A stretch of 37,096 bases of DNA from Promethearchaeota archaeon (GTDB lineage: Archaea > Asgardarchaeota > Lokiarchaeia > Sigyniarchaeales > SOKP01): positions 1-37,096 of the forward strand of contig RDOA01000039.1 of the NCBI GenBank assembly GCA_011364925.1, read 5' to 3'. The notes beneath the pieces are model-generated. The model did no database searches. It was not told the origin of the DNA and worked only from the letters and a program-made list of their open reading frames with translations. A program made the position numbers and the translations under genes. Positions 22,128 through 29,292 of this stretch are shown in pieces; within the stretch, counting starts at the first letter, position 1, and every line of letters begins with the position of its first letter.

Positions 22128-22141
22128 TCTTTTTTTTTTTA
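22128..22141 (+). terminator. Poly-T terminator after smc
   Basis: A run of T residues begins a few bases after the smc stop codon, with no hairpin needed; archaeal RNA polymerase terminates at such U tracts. Confidence 0.6.
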
Positions 22142-22275
22142 ATTTCTCCATATTTTACATATGCTTTTGATAGAAAAGTATAAAAGAAAAATAAAATTCC
22201 TTGCATTAATTTTTTTCGAAACTCAATTTTAAATGTAAGAACTATAAACTAATAGGAAAAAAGAGGGATGTTACT

Positions 22276-22476
22276 ATGGCAAATGTGCTAAGATTAATCG
22301 CATCGATAATTTTAATGAGCGTTGGATTTCTGATTTTATTTTTAAGCGTGATATTTGGAGTTACGCTTGGCTATAATTATTCGACGCCGGTAATGGGGGG
22401 AGTGATAGGCTTGTTAGGCCTTAGTTTGGGAGTTGTAGGGATTCTATTCTTGATAGATGCGATCAAATCGGATTAA
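22276..22476 (+). CDS. Small two-helix membrane protein
   Basis: A 66-residue protein with two hydrophobic helices, about residues 4-30 and 40-61, the second glycine-rich (MGGVIGLLGLSLGVVGILFL). It has a GAGGGATG-like ribosome binding site about 5-10 bases before the ATG. No family recognised. It lies between smc and the divergent MBL-fold gene and has an AT-rich promoter region of about 130 bases. No further gene is convincing between its stop and the MBL gene end at 22665; an overlapping 63-codon frame there is judged spurious. Confidence 0.65.
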   Translation: MANVLRLIASIILMSVGFLILFLSVIFGVTLGYNYSTPVMGGVIGLLGLSLGVVGILFLIDAIKSD

Positions 22477-22664
22477 GAATAGCAATAATGGATATAATAT
22501 ATATAAAAATCTTTTTTTTTATTTCGGTAAGTTAATTTCTAATAGGTTTTTTTTGGTCACTTCTAAGATAAAAGTACCCTCCTCTTATCGAAAAGCTCAA
22601 ATTGTAAATTTAGTCAAAGAATTTAAAAGAAAAAATAAGGATTCATAAAAGTATAATTTAACAT

Positions 22665-23498
22665 CTATAAGGCTTTCTTATAAAAATTGTACCAGTGATT
22701 AACTGATGATACTTTTAAATCTGGTCTATCTAGCTCGAATGATGCAGTTATTTCGACCTTTTCGGGGGCAATTCCATCAGAAATAGCACTTTTTATGGTT
22801 GCGCGAAAATCTTTAAAAAATTGGATGTATTCATCTAATGCATTATAACCTTTTAATACTTTACCGTGACCAGGGATTATAAGGTCCGGTTTCATTTCTT
22901 TCATCATTTCGAGTGCCTTGATGTATTGTTCTGGATTACAAGTAGCGTCTCCCGCAAAAGGAAACATGTTTGTAAAAATTAAATCCCCCGCAAAAAGAAC
23001 TTTTTCATAAGGAAAATATACAATACTCGAGCCTGAAGTATGCCCTCCAGTATGAATCGCTTCTATATAGAGGTCCTCATCCCTAATTATTAATTTGTTA
23101 TTGAAAGCTACATCTGGGAGTTCAAATACCACACCCTCAGCCAAGGGATCTGCTTTTATGAATTCTGATACTCTTTGTTCATATGCTTGCTTAATAGAAT
23201 TGGATTGCATATTTTTAAGCATTTGTTCACTACAAAAACTCACGATGTCTTTGAACGCACCAATTCCAAAAATATGATCTGCATGATAGTGAGTAAAGAT
23301 AAGAAATTTTACTGATAAGTTAAAATGATTCTCAAGATTCTTGCGAAATAATTGGGCAGTTTTTGCATAAATTGTAGAATCAATAGCAATTACAAAATTT
23401 CTTAAACTCACTGCTCCAACATTTCCCCTGCCTAATCCCGTTGTATTTGCAACCGTATGAGACGAAACTTCCTCTACATCGTATATTAAGTCCGTCAT
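22665..23498 (-). CDS. Metallo-beta-lactamase-fold hydrolase
   Basis: A 277-residue enzyme with the full MBL metal-binding set: THYHADH (H70, H72, D74, H75), the third-site histidine in TGGHTSGS, the bridging Asp in FAGDLIF and the last histidine in IPGHG. The spacing and the SSIVYFP and KVLFAGDLIF strands are typical of glyoxalase II-like or general hydrolase members; no RNase or flavodiiron domain is attached. Substrate unknown. It runs opposite to the smc/scpAB genes and splits them, so a functional tie to chromosome segregation is not implied. Confidence 0.88.
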   Translation of the reverse strand: MTDLIYDVEEVSSHTVANTTGLGRGNVGAVSLRNFVIAIDSTIYAKTAQLFRKNLENHFNLSVKFLIFTHYHADHIFGIGAFKDIVSFCSEQMLKNMQSNSIKQAYEQRVSEFIKADPLAEGVVFELPDVAFNNKLIIRDEDLYIEAIHTGGHTSGSSIVYFPYEKVLFAGDLIFTNMFPFAGDATCNPEQYIKALEMMKEMKPDLIIPGHGKVLKGYNALDEYIQFFKDFRATIKSAISDGIAPEKVEITASFELDRPDLKVSSVNHWYNFYKKAL

Positions 23499-23686
23499 AA
23501 TATCACTTTGATTTTATGGTATAAAACATTTAGTTGCTTAAGACATTTATTTGGATAATCTTTAAAAAAGCGATTCTTGAGTAAAAAAGAATTTTAAGGA
23601 ATATTAATATCATCATTCTACTTAAATTAATTAAGGTAAAATCCGGTATTATTATTAAATAGTGAAATAAAATCTAACGGTGAAAA

Positions 23687-24697
23687 ATCGTATCAGAAGA
23701 TAAGGATGTAGAGAAAAAACATAACTTTACTGAATGGACAGTAAAAAACTTGAGAGATTTTGCCAGTCGTAATAACATTAAACTTCCTGTCAAATCTAAG
23801 AAGAACGAAATCGTTAAGTTTTTAGAACAAGTAACTTCTCATCCAGAATTTATTGATAGAACCATAGAAGATGAGGATTCAGACCAGGAATTAGAAGTGG
23901 AATTAATTGCTGGTGAGGAAGAAGATCCCGCTTTGCTACACAAAGAAAAGATGGAACTCAAATTTTGGCAAAAGCCTCCATATTCTAGTTTACTGGATCC
24001 AGAAGTGGCAAAAGAGTCTAATGTCGCTTTTTATGACCTCTCATCGTTAGTAGATAAATTTTTTAATAATATGCTCCACGAAGAATTAATCAATTACAAG
24101 ATTTCAGGTATAGCACTAAAAACTTCAGCAGTGCTACATCATTACAAAATATCAAGCATAATTCACGAGGAAGAACAAATACAAAAAAAAGAGGAATTAG
24201 AACGCTTTAGAGAAAAGCATGGTAGATCAATACCCAAAACCTTACCACAACCCATTCAACCTAAAATGTTGATATCTACAAAGGAAGAATTATTTGAAGC
24301 AATGAGGTCTGCTATAATAGAAACAATGCAGAACAAAGAGAAATTAAAGCGTAGAAGAATGAGAAGAGAAGAACTGAAAGAACAAAAACTTCAATTTGAA
24401 TCTAAAGCACATCTACCAAAAGAATTGTTAAAACATATTAGTGGACGGGAACAAACTGTAGAAGAGTTACATGAATCATGGTACAACCGAATCAAATCTA
24501 CAATCCAATTAGAAGATAAAGAAACATCTTTTTTTGATATGGCAGAGCTAATAAATAACGAAGAAGAGAGCGAGATCGGTAAGAAGTTCGCTTTCGTTCG
24601 CATGTTTTTAGCGTTAATGTTCCTTTCAACAGGTAATAAACTAGAATTATTCCAAGAAGAGGATTTTAAAGATTTTTCAATAAATTTAAAAAAATAA
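23687..24697 (+). CDS. scpA: Segregation and condensation protein A, with N-terminal SAP-like domain
   Basis: Kleisin partner of SMC. The N-terminal SMC-binding part contains YDLSSLVDKFFNNML; the C-terminal winged helix (FVRMFLALMFLSTGNKLELFQEEDF) should bind the other SMC head. The middle is a charged coiled coil. Before the kleisin, about residues 14-45 (EWTVKNLRDFASRNNI, VKSKKNEIVKFLE) resemble a SAP DNA-binding motif. That domain begins upstream of the first canonical in-frame start (TTG at 23750). Upstream, the frame is open back to a TGA at 23681, so the likely start is ATC at 23687 (M-V-S-E-D-K) with GGTGA just before it, or GTA at 23690. A sequence error is the alternative. About 336 residues in total. 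Followed 28 bases later by scpB. Confidence 0.8.
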   Translation: MVSEDKDVEKKHNFTEWTVKNLRDFASRNNIKLPVKSKKNEIVKFLEQVTSHPEFIDRTIEDEDSDQELEVELIAGEEEDPALLHKEKMELKFWQKPPYSSLLDPEVAKESNVAFYDLSSLVDKFFNNMLHEELINYKISGIALKTSAVLHHYKISSIIHEEEQIQKKEELERFREKHGRSIPKTLPQPIQPKMLISTKEELFEAMRSAIIETMQNKEKLKRRRMRREELKEQKLQFESKAHLPKELLKHISGREQTVEELHESWYNRIKSTIQLEDKETSFFDMAELINNEEESEIGKKFAFVRMFLALMFLSTGNKLELFQEEDFKDFSINLKK

Positions 24698-24725
24698 CGA
24701 AATTTACTGAATTTGGCGATAAAAT

Positions 24726-25577
24726 TTGAACGAAAATCACGAAAAGGAACCAGAAGATCAATTGGAAATTAAAGCCAATGAAGAAACACCGTTGGATGGA
24801 GCCGTTGATGACCTTCCTCAAGAGGAAGGCAATTTAGAAGGGAGTGAGACACTTTCAGAGACTGAAAAAATAATTGAAGAAGAGGAAGAGGATATCGAAG
24901 GAATAATTGAAGAAGAAATTGCTATTGAGGAAGAAGAATCATTGAGTTCCGACTCGTTAGAAGAAGAAGAAGGTGAAAACGATACTGAATCTGTTGGAGA
25001 TGAAGAAGTGGAACCTCAAGTACTTCAGGAACTCACAAAAGAAGACTTAGAATTACAACTAAAAATTCTAAGGAGAAATTTAATAGAAGGTGCTCTTTAT
25101 GCAGCTGGTAGACCTTTAGATGTGGAAGAATTATCAACGAAATTAGAAATCCCTAAAAAAGAAGTCGAAGAACTCGTAAGAGTTGTTGCTTTTGACTATT
25201 TAGAGCGTGAAGGTGCTTTGATTGTTGCCCAAATTGGAGAAAAGTATCAAATGCAGCTTAGACCTGAACTTACCGAGACGGTTTCTAAATTTGCAAAAGG
25301 TGGCGCAATCGCAGAACGCTATTTAAGAACGCTTACTCTTATTGCGTTAAAGCAGCCTATTTTAAAGTCCACAATCATTAAATTAAGAGGAACTGGTGCT
25401 TACGAGCATATAAAATATTTATTAGATAACGATCTAATTTCAGCGGAAAAAAAGGGAAGATCTGCTGAATTAACTACTACAGATAAATACTCCGACATGT
25501 TTGGATTGCCTAAAAATAAGCAAGAATTGAAAAGAATGATGATTTCCCAGTTAGGATTGGGGGAAAATAACGAATAA
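24726..25577 (+). CDS. scpB: Segregation and condensation protein B
   Basis: A 283-residue protein of the SMC-ScpAB condensin. Residues about 1-100 are an acidic, low-complexity extension rich in Glu. The rest has the two winged helices of ScpB: RRNLIEGALYAAGRPLDVEELSTKL and YLRTLTLIALKQPILKSTIIKLRGTGAYEHIKYLLDNDLI, the latter containing the conserved RGTGAY-like turn (RG..AYEHI). Start codon TTG five bases after GGCGAT. It directly follows scpA and is almost certainly co-transcribed with it. Confidence 0.9.
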   Translation: MNENHEKEPEDQLEIKANEETPLDGAVDDLPQEEGNLEGSETLSETEKIIEEEEEDIEGIIEEEIAIEEEESLSSDSLEEEEGENDTESVGDEEVEPQVLQELTKEDLELQLKILRRNLIEGALYAAGRPLDVEELSTKLEIPKKEVEELVRVVAFDYLEREGALIVAQIGEKYQMQLRPELTETVSKFAKGGAIAERYLRTLTLIALKQPILKSTIIKLRGTGAYEHIKYLLDNDLISAEKKGRSAELTTTDKYSDMFGLPKNKQELKRMMISQLGLGENNE

Positions 25578-25681
25578 ATCTTAATTTCTTAACATAGATT
25601 TTATCAGTTAAGCCCCTTTTAACATTTGAATGTTCTATGATCATTCATCAAGAAGTATTAGTTTAGAATTGCCAAAGTAAT

Positions 25682-25697
25682 TTTTTATATATTAAAA
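25682..25697 (+). promoter_or_regulatory. TATA box giving a leaderless transcript
   Basis: TTTTTATATATTAAAA is centred about 24 bases before the ATG at 25714, so transcription should begin at or next to the start codon. No Shine-Dalgarno is present, consistent with leaderless translation. Confidence 0.6.
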
Positions 25698-25713
25698 AGC
25701 ATTCTGATTAGTA

Positions 25714-26442
25714 ATGCCATTAAAGAGTAAATTTGAAACCGAGAAGAGCAAGGAAAAGAATATTAGTTTCAAGGGCAAAGTCATTGGGGAACCTATTTTA
25801 AGTATTGGAGATTTGGTGGTAAATCCCGGACGAATAAGCCTGAGCTTTCCAATAGAATTAGAAGCAAGCATTGAATTTACCTTCAAAAAATCGGGTCCAA
25901 TGATGTTAAATCGTCTTAGCAACATCATTGTTAGTTTAGAGGGAGGAGCTTTTTTTAGAAAGGGTGATAGCGTCCACCTGAAGGGTAGGATCATCAAGAT
26001 CACGCATCCAGAAAGACCACCTTCCTTATATATAAAATCAAAATGGTTTTATAATGAAACTTTGAACTCGTTCATTAGTTACGATAAAGAGATGGGCTGG
26101 GAAAGCTCAATTGAAAAGGATATTTTAATCAAGGGAAGAGTCATCAGTAAAACCACGGAATTCATTGATGTTAATTTGAACTTCTTTCTTAGTTTTTTGA
26201 TGGAACTCGAGCACCCCCTAAACGCAAATTTTCAAAAACACGGAAATATTTCTTTATCCAAGGGAGATTCACTAATAATCTCATGTTATAATAAATTATA
26301 TTTTAAAGAGGGAGACATGTTAGAAATGACGGGTAGAATGATCCTCATTTCTTTGGAAGGAAGAGTGTCTTATTACTTCGATCCAGAGCCTAATAATCCT
26401 CCGTATAATGTGACGATGGAGTTCTTTTACAGTTCTAAATAA
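25714..26442 (+). CDS. Protein with two OB-like beta repeats, unknown function
   Basis: A 242-residue, beta-rich soluble protein built from two related halves. Half 1 (about 18-100) runs FKGKVIGEP ... FPIELEASIEFTFKKSGP ... FFRKGDSVHLKGRIIKI. Half 2 (about 133-225) runs IKGRVISKT ... FLMELEHPLNANFQKHGN ... YFKEGDMLEMTGRMILI. The pattern of a strand with K-G-x-V, a middle part and a closing strand G-D-x-(x)-x-x-G-R-(I/M) resembles OB folds. No zinc site or catalytic residue. Possibly a nucleic-acid-binding or assembly protein; unassigned. Leaderless promoter; convergent with valS. Confidence 0.65.
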   Translation: MPLKSKFETEKSKEKNISFKGKVIGEPILSIGDLVVNPGRISLSFPIELEASIEFTFKKSGPMMLNRLSNIIVSLEGGAFFRKGDSVHLKGRIIKITHPERPPSLYIKSKWFYNETLNSFISYDKEMGWESSIEKDILIKGRVISKTTEFIDVNLNFFLSFLMELEHPLNANFQKHGNISLSKGDSLIISCYNKLYFKEGDMLEMTGRMILISLEGRVSYYFDPEPNNPPYNVTMEFFYSSK

Positions 26443-26451
26443 TAAATTTCG

Positions 26452-26483
26452 ATAATTTTTGATATCTCATCTTAAAAAATTAT
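26452..26483. terminator. Bidirectional AT-rich terminator between convergent genes
   Basis: ATAATTTTT (26452-26460) and AAAAATTAT (26475-26483) form a perfect 9-bp inverted repeat, located between the stop codons of the OB-like gene (plus) and valS (minus). Each arm supplies a U tract for one direction. Confidence 0.6.
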
Positions 26484-26488
26484 TATAA

Positions 26489-29089
26489 TTAGTCAAAGAT
26501 TGAGATAACCAAATCTAATTCTTCGTAGTATTCTTTAAGCATGGGTTTCTCGATAAGTTCTTTTTCTTTTTCCTTGTCAATAACTTCAAAATTTTTGATT
26601 CGTATTGTGTTAAATATATCATTTTTAATTTTTTCAATCTGACTAATTAAATCCTTACTTGTAAGTACTACTACTCTACTAATTTCTTGGTTTAACGGTA
26701 TTTGTAGTTTTGATTTACAATTTCTAAGAATTTTGATAATCTCAATTGCCAATTTTCCTCTGATGGCTAACTCATTAGGTATGTTATCAAAAGGAAGAGG
26801 CCATTGTTCTTGATGGATCGATTCTAACTGGATATATTCTGAATAGATAATCGAGTATATTTCTTCTGTAATGAATGGCATCATAAAAGCAAATGTAATT
26901 AAGATTTTATAAAATAAACTTAAAGCAGACTTTAAAGCATTTTGTCTTATTCTTTGGTTTTCGGAATAAAACTTGTACTTTATAGCTTCAATGTAATTAT
27001 CACAAAGATCATTCCAGAAAAAACTACGCAACGACATAAGTGCTTCGTGCCAATTATACTCGTTATTGTAAACGGTAATCTCATCTAGAACTCTGTTAAA
27101 TTCAGAAAAATAGTAATAATCGATTTCGGTTAATTCCTCAGATTTAAGGTTTAAATTAGAGATTTCGATGTTCTTTTGGTTAAGATATAAAAATCTGTAT
27201 GCGTTCCACATTTTTGTTATAAACCGTGATGCTCCGGTTAACTGTTCAAAATTTCTACTATATTTTTTAAAAAACTTATCAGGTGATAGCTTTTCCTTCT
27301 CGATTTCTATATCTTTTTTTGAGATTGGTTGCTTAGTGTGAGTGTTTATCCAAGTAAACTCAAATGGATAATCGTCTCCCAAAGAACCCATAGCTGCCCA
27401 ATGTCTAACGGCGTCTGCTCCAAATTCAGGCATGACTTCGTCTGGAGAAACCACATTTCCATAACTTTTTGACATATGGCGCCCATCAGGGCCGGCAACC
27501 ATACCGTTTATCATAGCTTCGGAAAACGGTGACTTTCCGGTCAAAATTTTACAGCGAAATAATGTATAAAACATCCATGTACGGATAATCTCGTAACCTT
27601 GCGGGCGATGAACCTCTGCTGTTAAATATGCTTTTTTGAAAAATTCATCGTTTTCTAACCACTTAGCCATTGCGAGTGGTGAAATACTAGAATCTATCCA
27701 ACAATCGCAGACATCTTTCTCTCCAATTATACTAGTGCTTCCACATCTTGGGCAGTTTTTAACTGGCGGAGGAAATATAACTGGATCTAAAGGTAAATCT
27801 TCTCTTTTTGGAGGGATAATTTCATTGCATTCCTGACAATACCAAAAGGGAATAGGTGTTCCAAAGACCCGTTGACGGGAAATTACCCAATTCCAATCTA
27901 AACCCTCTGCCCAATCTATTAGTCGTTGCTTGTGCTTTTCAGGATACCATTTCATCGAATTAGCAGATTCAATTATTTCTTGAGTAGAATCCTTAACATT
28001 GATAAACCACTGATAAACCGGTAAATATTCAATAGGGGTTCTACACGATGAGCGTTCGGTATGAATAATAATACTATGTTCGTATTCTTCTATTTTTTCT
28101 AATAATCCCATACTGTCAAGATCGTCTACTATTTTTTCTCGAGCTTCCATAATCGTAAGTCCTTTATATACTGAATTATTGTTCATATGGCCGTTTTCAG
28201 TGAATATTTGAATTTCATCGAGGTTGTATTCTAACTTCCACTTTATATCCATTTCATCTCCATAGGTGCAAACATAGACCACACCTGTGCCGAAATTCAT
28301 ATCAACTCTATCATCCATATACACGCGAACGATTCGGTTAGCAATTGGTAGCTTGACCTCGGCAGCAGAAAGATCGTAATACCTATCATCATTTGGATTT
28401 ATAAGAACAGATACACACGCCTCCATATATTCGGGTCGTGTAGTTGCTATTGTTAAGTATTTGTCTTCCCTCTCGACTATGGGTAATTTGATGTACCAAA
28501 GATTACCTATTTCGTCATTATATCCTACTTCGGCTTTTGCTACTGATGTCTCACAATTAACACAGAAATGAGTTGGAAATTTTTCCCTGTAAAGTAACCC
28601 CTTTTCATAGAATTCCAAAAGGGAGATTTGAACTTTTCGTTTATACTCATCGCTCATTGTACGATAAGTATACCTCCAATCTGTTGAATATCCTAACTCA
28701 TCCAACTGCTTAGTCATGTTGTCGATATTATCGTTGACCCACTCAACGCATTTCGCTAAGAATTCTTCTCGATTGTCTTTTGAAACACCATAATACTTTG
28801 CAACTGCTAGTTCTACTGGAAGTCCGTGACAATCAAAACCCTGTGGGAAATATACATTATCACCTTTCATTCTATGATATCGAGCAACAAAATCGATCCA
28901 TGAATGATTTAAAATGTGTCCCATGTGTAAAGACCCACTTACAAACGGTGGAGGAGTATCAATAGAAAATAATTTCAATTTTGGATCGAAATCAAAATTA
29001 TAAAGTTTAGATTCTTGCCAAAATCTACTCCATTTTTTCTGTATATCCATAAACTTAAATCGTTTAGGGAATTGACTCTCTTGAGACAT
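26489..29089 (-). CDS. valS: Valyl-tRNA synthetase
   Basis: An 866-residue class I aminoacyl-tRNA synthetase. The HIGH motif is HMGH (55-58) within FVSGSLHMGH, the KMSKS motif is HMSKS in DGRHMSKSYGN, and the editing domain contains ATTRPEYMEACVSVLINPND. Val-specific segments are WVISRQRVFGTPIPFWYC, the CxxC...CPRCG zinc knuckle, DVCDCWIDSSISP and HRPQGYEIIRTWMFYT. The C-terminal helical anticodon-binding domain is present; the bacterial-type C-terminal coiled coil seems absent. It lies 36 bases downstream of tRNA-Ala on the same strand and may share its transcript. Confidence 0.95.
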   Translation of the reverse strand: MSQESQFPKRFKFMDIQKKWSRFWQESKLYNFDFDPKLKLFSIDTPPPFVSGSLHMGHILNHSWIDFVARYHRMKGDNVYFPQGFDCHGLPVELAVAKYYGVSKDNREEFLAKCVEWVNDNIDNMTKQLDELGYSTDWRYTYRTMSDEYKRKVQISLLEFYEKGLLYREKFPTHFCVNCETSVAKAEVGYNDEIGNLWYIKLPIVEREDKYLTIATTRPEYMEACVSVLINPNDDRYYDLSAAEVKLPIANRIVRVYMDDRVDMNFGTGVVYVCTYGDEMDIKWKLEYNLDEIQIFTENGHMNNNSVYKGLTIMEAREKIVDDLDSMGLLEKIEEYEHSIIIHTERSSCRTPIEYLPVYQWFINVKDSTQEIIESANSMKWYPEKHKQRLIDWAEGLDWNWVISRQRVFGTPIPFWYCQECNEIIPPKREDLPLDPVIFPPPVKNCPRCGSTSIIGEKDVCDCWIDSSISPLAMAKWLENDEFFKKAYLTAEVHRPQGYEIIRTWMFYTLFRCKILTGKSPFSEAMINGMVAGPDGRHMSKSYGNVVSPDEVMPEFGADAVRHWAAMGSLGDDYPFEFTWINTHTKQPISKKDIEIEKEKLSPDKFFKKYSRNFEQLTGASRFITKMWNAYRFLYLNQKNIEISNLNLKSEELTEIDYYYFSEFNRVLDEITVYNNEYNWHEALMSLRSFFWNDLCDNYIEAIKYKFYSENQRIRQNALKSALSLFYKILITFAFMMPFITEEIYSIIYSEYIQLESIHQEQWPLPFDNIPNELAIRGKLAIEIIKILRNCKSKLQIPLNQEISRVVVLTSKDLISQIEKIKNDIFNTIRIKNFEVIDKEKEKELIEKPMLKEYYEELDLVISIFD

Positions 29090-29125
29090 TTAAATGCTAA
29101 ATTTACAAAATAATTAAAATATTAG

Positions 29126-29197
29126 TGGACCTGACGGGAATTGAACCCGTGACCTCTTACGTGCGAAGCAAGCGATCTGCTACTGATCTACAGGCCC
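29126..29197 (-). tRNA. tRNA-Ala (anticodon CGC)
   Basis: A 72-base cloverleaf on the minus strand: acceptor GGGCCTG/CAGGTCC with a G3-U70 pair (the alanine identity element) and discriminator A; D stem GATC/GATC with a 7-base loop; anticodon stem CTTGC/GTAAG with loop TTCGCAC, anticodon CGC; variable loop AGGTC; T stem ACGGG/CCCGT with loop TTCAATT. The 3' CCA is not encoded. No intron. Confidence 0.96.
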
Positions 29198-29207
29198 ATT
29201 TTTATCA

Positions 29208-29220
29208 CATTTAATATTAA
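29208..29220 (-). promoter_or_regulatory. TATA box of tRNA-Ala
   Basis: Minus-strand TTTAATATTAAAT, centred about 17 bases upstream of the tRNA 5' end, consistent with a start a few bases before the mature end. Confidence 0.5.
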
Positions 29221-29292
29221 AGAGAAATAACGATAAACTAAAAATTTTTGGGATTTTGATTAAATAAACTATTTTTCATACTTTCAATGGAG

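Noticed and set aside
22457-22648. A 63-codon plus-strand ORF overlapping the end of the small membrane protein
   Set aside because: No ribosome binding site, starts inside another gene, low-complexity composition and no recognisable domain; most likely chance.
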